This document shows, one piece after another, positions 17,054 through 23,549 of a DNA stretch of 38,348 nucleotides. The position numbers and the translations under genes were made by a program. Positions within the stretch are counted from its first letter, which is position 1. Each line of letters begins with the position of its first letter. Under the pieces are notes generated by a model. The model was not told the origin of the DNA, searched no databases, and saw only the letters and a program-made list of their open reading frames with translations. Source of the DNA: Gemmatimonadota bacterium (GTDB lineage: Bacteria > 4572-55 > J002); contig RFFQ01000016.1 in the NCBI GenBank assembly GCA_003697105.1, positions 1 to 38,348 of the forward strand, written 5' to 3'.

Positions 17054-18246
17054 TACTGTTCCTCCTCAGCCAAGAATAAAGTAGTAGCCATCTGTTTTAG
17101 ATACCGTAAACCCTGAATGGCACGGCTGCCGTACCACGAAATCATTTCGCCGTCAATAAGAACGGTCGTTTTTTGTTCCACGGGGTAATGTGTCCGAAAT
17201 TCCGTGATGTCGGCGGAGGTAAAGGGATACGGTTCACTGCTAAATAAAATAAGGTCTGTGCTATCCAAAATCGGTTCGATCTCAATTTGGGGGTACCGCA
17301 CATCGGGGTCATGCCCAACCGTTTTCCAATGGATTAACTTCAGGCATTCACTGATGTATGTCTGCCGCGAAACGGTCATCCAAGGGTTTTTCCAAATTAA
17401 GTATAACACCTGTTGCGGGGGATAATTCACCTGCGTTGTGATGAGGTCTTGGTAGGTTTTTTCAAACTGGCGGCACAACGCACCGGCTTCTAGTTCTTTT
17501 CCGAAGATACTCCCGATTAATAGATACAAATCCAGATTATCGAGGGGGGTGTTGGGGTGGGTCACAATCACATTGGGGACAAATTCCGCAATTTGATCGA
17601 CCATCTCCTTCGGATTTTCATCAATGTTGACAATCACATGGGTTGGGTTTGTGATTTTCAGTTTGTGCGGATTGATCTTTTTTGTTCCACCGACACTTGG
17701 CACAGCATTGACTTGGTCTGCCGGATGGATGCAAAAGCTCGTTCGTGCCACGAGTTGGTCACCTAACCCTAGGTCAAACAGGAGTTCCGTGATGCTGGGG
17801 ACAAGGCAGGCAATTCGGGGCGGTTGTTCTGCTCTAGGGTGAACTGTACCGATGGCATCGGTACGATCCAGACCAAAATCAAACCACGATTCCGTGATCA
17901 CTTGTTGTCCGAATGTCGCTAGTGCTGGGAGGGGGTCTATTCCGGCCTCGAGGTCCGCTAACCGGTGTTGCAGTTGCTCTTTTAGAGCGGTCACAAATGG
18001 GCAGGAGGTTTCAGACTCCAATTGGTTGCACCGGTTGAAAGCTTTACGCCACAAGCTGGCACAACCTTTCATATTTTTTCGCTGATAATGGCAAGCACCC
18101 ACGGCCAATTGAATCAGTGCTTGCCAGAATTGGCGGCGGTTGCCGATCATCTGGTGCCACGGCTCTTCCCACTGTTCATGTGCCTCAAAATAGTCCCCTT
18201 GCCGGAAGTGTTTCCATCCGGCAAACAAATAATCTCGTTCCGTCAT
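17053..18246 (-). CDS. DUF309 domain fused to cytosolic metal/cobalamin-receptor-like domain
   Basis: This 397-residue protein has two unrelated parts. Residues 1-110 match DUF309, an all-helical domain with 'EAHEQWEEPW' (21-30) and 'QALIQLAVGACHY' (42-54). Residues ~143-397 resemble BtuF-type helical-backbone substrate receptors: 'IACLVPSITELLFDLGLGD', then 'VPSVGGTKKINPHKL', and a C-terminal lobe. There is no signal peptide, so the receptor domain is cytosolic rather than a transporter subunit and may bind a corrinoid or metal chelate as a sensor. An upstream in-frame start at 18285 is rejected because ATG 18246 overlaps the methyltransferase stop (ATGA). The stop overlaps pyk (TAATG). The fusion and its setting are unusual; function is unknown. 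Confidence 0.8.
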   Translation of the reverse strand: MTERDYLFAGWKHFRQGDYFEAHEQWEEPWHQMIGNRRQFWQALIQLAVGACHYQRKNMKGCASLWRKAFNRCNQLESETSCPFVTALKEQLQHRLADLEAGIDPLPALATFGQQVITESWFDFGLDRTDAIGTVHPRAEQPPRIACLVPSITELLFDLGLGDQLVARTSFCIHPADQVNAVPSVGGTKKINPHKLKITNPTHVIVNIDENPKEMVDQIAEFVPNVIVTHPNTPLDNLDLYLLIGSIFGKELEAGALCRQFEKTYQDLITTQVNYPPQQVLYLIWKNPWMTVSRQTYISECLKLIHWKTVGHDPDVRYPQIEIEPILDSTDLILFSSEPYPFTSADITEFRTHYPVEQKTTVLIDGEMISWYGSRAIQGLRYLKQMATTLFLAEEEQ

Positions 18247-19172
18247 GTGATTTCCAATGGGGTGAAAGGGTTTTGGTGCTGCCAACCGGTCAATCCGGTC
18301 TGGCGGTAGTGTTCTAACCGGCGAATGGTAAGCTCGCTATAAACGGGGTCAATATCGGTGGTAAAACACTGGCGATTCAGTCGTTCACAGGCAATTAGGG
18401 TGGTGCCGGCATGAGCAAAAAAGTCAATTACTCGTTCGTGTTCGCGGGAGCTGGCTAAAATGATTCGCTCCGTGGCTTGAAGTGGTTTTTGGGCATAACA
18501 CCCAGAGACATTCTCCTGCATTCGGTAGAACACCTGCTGAATATCTACCCAAACATTACTTGCTCGCAGGGTGTTTGATTTACTGCGTTCTAGGTTTTCG
18601 GTGCGCCTTCCTTTGATCGTTTTATAATAGCCGCGCAACACTTTCGGGATCGCGGTATATTGGGCGGTAAACGGAGGTTTCCCTTTGGTATAGTACAACA
18701 ATTCTTGCCGGACAGACATCCAATTGTGGGGGGTGCCAAATCCCCGTTGGTTGCGTAAGGTGATTAAGGAACGGCTGGTCAATTCTGGGAATTCGCGCAT
18801 CAGGAGCATAAATTCAGGTAGGGGTTGAAACCCATCCGTTTGATCGGCACCCATCCAGATGTAAAGGGCGGCGGGGTCGCTCAAGTACTTCAGGGTCAAT
18901 TGGACCCATTTTCGGCACCACTCGATAAAGTCAGCGGGGGGGCGTTCTTCAAAGGCGACCAGATTATAGGGTGGATCGTGGATAGCCAGTTGCGCGCGCT
19001 CGTCTCCCATTAACTGGCGGATATGCCCGGCATGGGTTGCATCCCCGCACCCCACACGATGCCCCCGTAACGGATCGACCCACACCTCACCGGGTTGGAG
19101 GCGGCAATATTCCAGCAATGTTTTACGAATTTCCGGGTGGCAGTCTAAACGGGGTAGCGGGGTGTGAATCAT
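18243..19172 (-). CDS. Orphan beta-class N4/N6 DNA methyltransferase
   Basis: This 309-residue enzyme should transfer a methyl group from S-adenosylmethionine to adenine N6 or cytosine N4 in DNA. The catalytic motif 'DPPY' (66-69) precedes a target-recognition region (~130-225). The AdoMet-binding elements come after it: 'QKPLQATERIILASS' (motif X, 228-242) and 'FFAHAGTT' (motif I, 251-258). That order defines the beta class. Residues 36-46 ('RGHRVGCGDAT') are the ordinary lead-in to this fold. No restriction endonuclease is nearby, so this is a solitary methyltransferase that may act in regulation or replication control. It starts 2 bases after the USP-EIIA stop and overlaps the next gene by 4 bases. 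Confidence 0.88.
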   Translation of the reverse strand: MIHTPLPRLDCHPEIRKTLLEYCRLQPGEVWVDPLRGHRVGCGDATHAGHIRQLMGDERAQLAIHDPPYNLVAFEERPPADFIEWCRKWVQLTLKYLSDPAALYIWMGADQTDGFQPLPEFMLLMREFPELTSRSLITLRNQRGFGTPHNWMSVRQELLYYTKGKPPFTAQYTAIPKVLRGYYKTIKGRRTENLERSKSNTLRASNVWVDIQQVFYRMQENVSGCYAQKPLQATERIILASSREHERVIDFFAHAGTTLIACERLNRQCFTTDIDPVYSELTIRRLEHYRQTGLTGWQHQNPFTPLEIT

Positions 19173-19174
19173 TA

Positions 19175-20467
19175 TTATGAAGCCGAGTTTGACTGATCGC
19201 GGAGAAGTGCCATTACTTCAACGGGCGTTTGACAATCCAACAACATTCGGGTCATAAAGGTATCTTGCATTAACCGGCCAATCGCCGCCAAAACGGGCAG
19301 GTACAAACGATAATTATTTTTGGGAGTCAATAATAAGAAGATAAAATAAACCGGGTTGCCATTGGGTGAGTCGAAATCAAGCCCTTCGGGGCAAATTCCC
19401 AAACATCCAATCACACCTTCCAGATTCTCAATGGCGGCATGAGGAATCGCTAAACCCCGATTGGTTGCTGTACTTCTTTCTTGTTCACGTTGCAATGCCG
19501 TGTGGAGGACTTCATCACGTTGGGATACCGGTATTTGTTTTTCCTCAACAAGGGTATCTACCAAGATCGTGATCGCTTCCCATTTATCCTTCGGGTGCAG
19601 GTTCAAGCGGATGGTACGTTCCCAGAAGACTCTTCCTAAATTGATTTTTCCATCATTATGGGCACGCACCATAAGCACCGAACAACTGGCTTGATTGGCA
19701 ATCTGATCGGGGATAGAACCACTTAAATATCGTCCGGTTCGCCAATCGTTGGACGCGCCTAGAATAACAAGATCAACGTGTTCCGTTTCTTCGACAATCG
19801 CTGGAATAAGCTGGTCTGCTTTTTTGATATGAATGGGCATATTGACATTGATCATTTCCAGTTGCATCTGCGTATCTTCATACAATTGTTCTGCAAATAA
19901 GTCCAATTCCGGGTCTTCTGGGAGGGTCTCTGGTACATGGGCAATCCGTAGAATATGGGCTTCCGCACCCCACTGGCGGGCAAAAATATCACCAATTTGA
20001 ATACCCAATAATGAGTGTACCCCTCCGGAGGTTAAGATTAATATTCGACGAATGGATTTATTTCCGCGGGGCTTCAAAATAAGGGTATCGAGTTCTTCAT
20101 TACGGGCAATTTCCCCGCCGGTCGAATTCGAGATTTCGGATTCAGCAATACTACGCCGCCAACCCATTAGCAACGTTTTACAATGGTAGTTCGCCGCTAC
20201 TTCGAGCACCGCTTCCATCAAACTGGTTTTGTAGATCAAATGCGGTGTTGCAGAGGCTCCCCCTAATTTTGCTGTTTCCGCCGCATGAAACAACAACCGC
20301 CCAATCCGCAATGTATCCACCGAGGGTTGTTGAGCCACATGGAGTAAGCGCAAAGAACCACCCTTTTCCGCGGCTAAGGTTGCGGCAAAGTGCACCAGAA
20401 TATCTTCCGTATCGGGATTGGCAACCGGCACAAGAATGTTACAATCGGTATCAAAGTGGTGGGACAT
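19175..20467 (-). CDS. USP-USP-EIIA(PTS) fusion protein
   Basis: This is a 430-residue soluble protein. Two universal-stress-protein domains (about 9-135 and 140-270) are followed by a PTS EIIA domain of the fructose/PtsN type (about 285-430). The second USP domain retains the nucleotide-loop pattern 'GASN...SGSIPDQI...SVLMVR'; the first is more divergent. The EIIA phospho-acceptor is His343 in 'GLAIPHA', and 'LAAIGRLMQD' is the typical C-terminal helix. USP plus EIIA tails occur on some cation or amino-acid transporters; here no membrane part is attached, so it may be a detached sensor tail. EIIA would take phosphate ultimately derived from PEP, the substrate of pyruvate kinase in the same operon. 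No EI or HPr gene is in the window. Confidence 0.88.
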   Translation of the reverse strand: MSHHFDTDCNILVPVANPDTEDILVHFAATLAAEKGGSLRLLHVAQQPSVDTLRIGRLLFHAAETAKLGGASATPHLIYKTSLMEAVLEVAANYHCKTLLMGWRRSIAESEISNSTGGEIARNEELDTLILKPRGNKSIRRILILTSGGVHSLLGIQIGDIFARQWGAEAHILRIAHVPETLPEDPELDLFAEQLYEDTQMQLEMINVNMPIHIKKADQLIPAIVEETEHVDLVILGASNDWRTGRYLSGSIPDQIANQASCSVLMVRAHNDGKINLGRVFWERTIRLNLHPKDKWEAITILVDTLVEEKQIPVSQRDEVLHTALQREQERSTATNRGLAIPHAAIENLEGVIGCLGICPEGLDFDSPNGNPVYFIFLLLTPKNNYRLYLPVLAAIGRLMQDTFMTRMLLDCQTPVEVMALLRDQSNSAS

Positions 20468-20476
20468 GGGTGTGCC

Positions 20477-21037
20477 TCAACTAGAAGACGTAAATAAGTC
20501 ATGCCATTCCAAAAAGTGCTGGTATTGACGGTCTCCATACGTTTTAACCGTTGCTTTCACGTGTTCCACAGACCGTTCATACCATATTTTACGCGGATGT
20601 TTGCCAAAAAAAAGGTCGGCGTAGCAAATAATCTTTTCTTCAAGACTGTGCGGGATCATATCTCGGGCGGGGAGAGGTAGTTGGTTCAAAATAATTTCTT
20701 TCTCGGTCAATCCAACACCGATATGGGTTTCTGCGACAACGGCATGGCGGGCTAACCCTTCGGCTTCCAATATCTTCCGTCCTTCTGAAATATGACAAAT
20801 ATAGGGTAATTCTCCCTGACAACCGATTTCCGGTGCTTTTACTTTAATCACACCAATGTCGTGAAGCATGGCGGCTTCCTCAATAAACTGAAGTTGGTCT
20901 TCGGTTAACTTCAACCGTTTGCCGATGGCCAGGGCTTTTGCTGTTACGAGCGTCACATGGGGAATGTAAACCCCATACAGCCGGGAATCCGGCGGAATGT
21001 AGCGGTGAATGATTTCAAAATAATTGACTTTTTTCAT
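20477..21037 (-). CDS. HD-domain phosphohydrolase (HDIG-like)
   Basis: This 186-residue predicted metal-dependent phosphohydrolase has its likely metal ligands visible: His27 ('IPHV'), His59-Asp60 ('MLHDIG'), His82, His98, His105 ('ETHIGVG') and Asp141 ('YADLFFG'). This is the single-domain HDIG layout seen in small nucleotide phosphohydrolases; the substrate is unknown. A weak GGA site precedes ATG 21037 by 8 bases. That ATG overlaps the TGA of a short upstream frame (ATGA), and an intrinsic terminator sits only 15 bases before it. It is the first conventional gene of the operon that ends with pyk, 9 bases before the USP-EIIA gene. Confidence 0.85.
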   Translation of the reverse strand: MKKVNYFEIIHRYIPPDSRLYGVYIPHVTLVTAKALAIGKRLKLTEDQLQFIEEAAMLHDIGVIKVKAPEIGCQGELPYICHISEGRKILEAEGLARHAVVAETHIGVGLTEKEIILNQLPLPARDMIPHSLEEKIICYADLFFGKHPRKIWYERSVEHVKATVKTYGDRQYQHFLEWHDLFTSSS

Positions 21038-21159
21038 GACAACATTCCAATAAAAAAAGCAACCCCAGCGGATTGCCTCTCGGAAAGAGATATGTCACTG
21101 ATGATGTCAAATGAATGGTTTCCCCCCGTGATAGTTTCATAATTGCGTGTTTGTGCCAT
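21034..21159 (-). CDS. Possible 41-residue leader or small protein overlapping the HD gene
   Basis: An open frame from ATG 21159 gives 41 residues (45 from ATG 21171). GAAGG lies 5 bases before ATG 21159. The stop TGA overlaps the ATG of the HD gene in an ATGA arrangement, the same coupling used elsewhere in this window. The product begins 'MAQTRNYETITGGN' and ends with the hydrophobic 'AGVAFFIGMLS'; I recognise no family. Against a real protein: the intrinsic terminator at 21052-21076 lies inside it, and the frame could be chance. It may instead be a leader peptide whose translation controls the terminator. Confidence 0.4.
   Translation of the reverse strand: MAQTRNYETITGGNHSFDIISDISLSERQSAGVAFFIGMLS
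21052..21076 (-). terminator. Intrinsic terminator in the leader of the HD-to-pyk operon (attenuator-like)
   Basis: Read on the minus strand, GCAATCC (21076-21070), loop GCTG and GGGTTGC (21065-21059) form a 7-pair stem with one G-U pair, followed directly by seven T (21058-21052). It ends 15 bases before ATG 21037 and downstream of the only strong promoter. It would therefore stop transcripts before the operon unless prevented. Confidence 0.65.
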
Positions 21160-21207
21160 GCAAACCTTCATTTTTAGAAAACAAAATGGCAGAATTAATA
21201 TAAGCCG

Positions 21208-21236
21208 ATTTTACCAAAATTCCGGATCCGTGTCAA
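21208..21236 (-). promoter_or_regulatory. Near-consensus promoter of the HD-USP/EIIA-methyltransferase-DUF309-pyk operon
   Basis: On the minus strand, TTGACA (21236-21231), a 17-base spacer and TAAAAT (21213-21208). Transcription should begin near 21201, giving a leader of about 164 bases before the HD gene. I compared the leader by memory with the c-di-GMP-I, c-di-AMP (ydaO), fluoride and cobalamin riboswitch patterns and found no match. Confidence 0.75.
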
Positions 21237-21299
21237 TAGAGAAATCCGGTAACGCCGCGAACCGACGGGACGTCTGTGTGAGGTTCACAGGATTTTACC

Positions 21300-21328
21300 T
21301 TGATTCTAACAAATACTTTGGCTATATT
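21300..21328 (+). promoter_or_regulatory. Promoter of the epimerase gene
   Basis: TTGATT (21300-21305), 17 bases and TATATT (21323-21328) lie 55 bases upstream of ATG 21384. The 346-base gap 21038-21383 therefore holds two divergent promoters, about 64 bases apart at their -35 boxes, and the minus-strand leader. Confidence 0.7.
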
Positions 21329-21383
21329 GAATTTTTGATGGAGAAAACCCTTACTTTTTCACCTTATTGATGATATTCGGAAC

Positions 21384-22364
21384 ATGCGGGCGTTAGTCAC
21401 CGGAGCAAACGGTTTTATCGGCAGCCATCTGTGCGAACGGCTTTTGGAACGAAATTATACGGTTCGCTGTTTGGTGCGTCCAACAAGTGACCTGAAATGG
21501 ATTTACCGGTTACCGGTAGAATATGTCAACGGCAGTGTGGAAGATTTGGATTCACTCCGGCGAGCAATTCAGGATGTGGATTACGTCTTTCATGGGGCGG
21601 CAGTCACCAAGGCAAAAACCCCAGAAACCTATTACCGGGTAAATACCAAAGGAGCAGAACACATCTTTCAGGTCTGTTATGAGACCCGTTCTGCCCTCCG
21701 GAAATGTATTTTTGTGAGCAGTCTGGCGGCGGTGGGTCCAAGCCCTTCCAAAGAACCGATCACCGAAGAAATGCCCTGCCATCCGATTACCGATTATGGG
21801 CGGAGCAAATTAGAAGCAGAACAACTGGCACACCAGTTTATGCCGCATTTTCCGTTGACAATCATCCGACCGCCAGCCGTGTACGGACCGCGGGATAAAG
21901 ATACATTGCTTTTTTTTAAGCTGGCAAAATTAGGGATTACCCCACGATTCCAAAAAACGGAGCAATACCTCAGTTTGGCGTATGTGGAAGATGTCGTCGA
22001 TGGTATGATCCGCGCCGCCGAACATCCCGCCGCCAGTGGTAAAACATACTTCCTAAGCCACGAAGAAATAATTAGTTGGACAGATTTGGCAACAATCATT
22101 CGCCGCGTCATGGGCAAACGAAAAGGAATCTCGGTCAAAATACCGGAAATCCTGCCGAAGTGGGTCGCCCAAACATCAATGGGACTTGCTAAATTTACCG
22201 ATAAGCCGGCACTGTTAAACGAACAAAAAATCAATGAGATAAAACAACCGTACTGGACGGTAAGCCCCCAAAAAGCGATAGCTGATTTCGGTTTTCGTCC
22301 CCGTTCCATTGAAGAAGGCTGCCGATTAACCGTGCAGTGGTATCGAAATGAAAAATGGCTCTGA
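21384..22364 (+). CDS. NAD-dependent epimerase/dehydratase (extended SDR)
   Basis: This is a 326-residue Rossmann-fold oxidoreductase. The NAD(P) site is 'TGANGFIG' (6-13). The catalytic set is Ser112/Ser113 ('VSSLAAVG'), Tyr138 and Lys142 ('YGRSK'), and 'RPPAVYGPRD' follows at about 178. It resembles the NAD-dependent epimerase/dehydratase and dihydroflavonol-reductase-like proteins that act on nucleotide sugars or other ketones; the substrate cannot be told from sequence. The ribosome site is poor (GGA only 2 bases from ATG), so translation may be weak or leaderless-like. It is a single-gene transcript between its own promoter and a strong bidirectional terminator. Confidence 0.9.
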   Translation: MRALVTGANGFIGSHLCERLLERNYTVRCLVRPTSDLKWIYRLPVEYVNGSVEDLDSLRRAIQDVDYVFHGAAVTKAKTPETYYRVNTKGAEHIFQVCYETRSALRKCIFVSSLAAVGPSPSKEPITEEMPCHPITDYGRSKLEAEQLAHQFMPHFPLTIIRPPAVYGPRDKDTLLFFKLAKLGITPRFQKTEQYLSLAYVEDVVDGMIRAAEHPAASGKTYFLSHEEIISWTDLATIIRRVMGKRKGISVKIPEILPKWVAQTSMGLAKFTDKPALLNEQKINEIKQPYWTVSPQKAIADFGFRPRSIEEGCRLTVQWYRNEKWL

Positions 22365-22388
22365 AGTTCAGGGCGGTCACACAAAAAA

Positions 22389-22424
22389 GCCGTGGAATCC
22401 ATAGTAGATTCCACGGCTTTTTTT
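22389..22424. terminator. Bidirectional intrinsic terminator between epimerase and ftsY
   Basis: An 11-base perfect stem GCCGTGGAATC (22389-22399), loop CATAGTA and GATTCCACGGC (22407-22417) is followed by seven T, with six A before the stem. It therefore works on both strands and ends the convergent epimerase and PBP1A-ftsY transcripts. Confidence 0.92.
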
Positions 22425-22427
22425 GAG

Positions 22428-22496
22428 GAGCCATATTTTGCGTCCTATCCGATGCGACGTACTTTGAACGTGCGTCGCACCTGCCACGAATGGCTC
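22428..22496. other. Nested-hairpin element, possible structured RNA or repeat
   Basis: An outer 7-base inverted repeat, GAGCCAT (22428-22434) / ATGGCTC (22490-22496), encloses an inner 10-pair stem, TGCGACGTAC (22453-22462) / GTGCGTCGCA (22470-22479), with a 7-base loop and one G-T pair. No T-run follows either arm, so it is not a simple terminator. It could be part of the ftsY 3' untranslated region, a REP-like repeat or a small RNA. The rest of 22497-22614 shows nothing recognisable. Confidence 0.5.
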
Positions 22497-22614
22497 AGTA
22501 AAAGAAAGCGGGCTGTTATTCAAGTGTTGCCATGTACCGAGGGGTTTTTATATTCCCGTTAATGTTTGCAGTAAAACTTCAAGCCATAGATGGAACTCCC
22601 GTATCATATCCGGC

Positions 22615-23532
22615 TCAAGCAAAAAGAGCTTCTACAAAATCATGCGGGTCAAAATCCTGAATATCTTCAACTTGCTCACCCACACCAATCAATTTAACCG
22701 GAATATTAAGTTCATCTTTGATCGCAATCACAATCCCGCCTTTTGCCGTTCCATCCAATTTGGTCAGGACTAAACCGGAAATATCGACCACTTGATTGAA
22801 TAATTTCGCTTGTTGGATGGCATTTTGTCCGGTGGTCGCATCCAAAACCAATAAAATTTCATGCGGTGCTGCCGGTAACCGTTTTTGAACTACCCGTTTG
22901 ATTTTCTCTAACTCTTTCATCAGATTAACCTTAGTGTGCAAGCGTCCGGCGGTATCGATCAAGACCACATCGGCGTTACGCGCAAGGGCGGCATCGACGG
23001 CGTCAAATGCAACCGCCGCCGGGTCTGCTTCCGGTTGGCTCCGAACAATTTGTGCACCGGCGCGGTCTGCCCAAATTTCTAACTGGTCGATTGCCGCGGC
23101 TCGAAAGGTATCTCCAGCGGCAAGGATCACGTGTTTGCCTTCCTGTTTCAGGCGGGCGGCGATTTTGCCAATCGTTGTGGTTTTACCCACACCGTTGACA
23201 CCCACCACCATAATCACATACGGCTTAACCGCACTAAGATCGAGTTCATAAGACCCTTCGCCCATTAGCGCGGCAATTTCTGCTTTGAGGAGACCTTCTA
23301 CCAAGCTGGGGTCTTTAATTTTATCAATTTTGATACGATTCTGAAGGCGGTCGATAATCGTCATTGTCGCGTGCACACCCACATCTGCGCTAATCAACAG
23401 TTCTTCAATTTCTTCCATCAGGTCATCATCGATGGTGGTATGCCCCCGGATTAAATCACCTAACTTCCCTAAGAAATTTTTACGGGTTTTAGAAAGTCCG
23501 GCTTTCAATTTTTCAAACGCTTTTTTGAACAT
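22615..23532 (-). CDS. ftsY: Signal recognition particle receptor FtsY
   Basis: This 305-residue SRP GTPase docks ribosome-SRP complexes at the inner membrane for co-translational insertion. It has an N-domain helix bundle (~1-95), then the G-domain: P-loop 'GVNGVGKTTT' (111-120), 'DTFRAAA' (141-147), 'DTAGR' (193-197) and 'TKLDGTAKGG' (257-266). The long acidic A-domain of the E. coli protein is absent, giving the short form common in many phyla. Start 23532 is chosen because 'MFKKAFEKLKAGLSKTR' matches the usual N-terminus and GAGGA lies about 10 bases before it. An upstream ATG at 23550 overlaps the PBP1A stop (TGATG) and is the alternative. Confidence 0.96.
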   Translation of the reverse strand: MFKKAFEKLKAGLSKTRKNFLGKLGDLIRGHTTIDDDLMEEIEELLISADVGVHATMTIIDRLQNRIKIDKIKDPSLVEGLLKAEIAALMGEGSYELDLSAVKPYVIMVVGVNGVGKTTTIGKIAARLKQEGKHVILAAGDTFRAAAIDQLEIWADRAGAQIVRSQPEADPAAVAFDAVDAALARNADVVLIDTAGRLHTKVNLMKELEKIKRVVQKRLPAAPHEILLVLDATTGQNAIQQAKLFNQVVDISGLVLTKLDGTAKGGIVIAIKDELNIPVKLIGVGEQVEDIQDFDPHDFVEALFA

Positions 23533-23549
23533 TATTCGATGTATCCTCA

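Noticed and set aside
21038-21201. Known riboswitch class in the HD-gene leader (c-di-GMP-I, c-di-AMP, fluoride, cobalamin considered)
   Set aside because: GGGGGGAAACC looked faintly like c-di-GMP-I or ydaO elements, but the second conserved halves of those motifs are absent.
21794-22414. 206-residue open frame on the minus strand opposite the epimerase
   Set aside because: It begins in the terminator region and runs antisense to a clear SDR gene, with no ribosome site.
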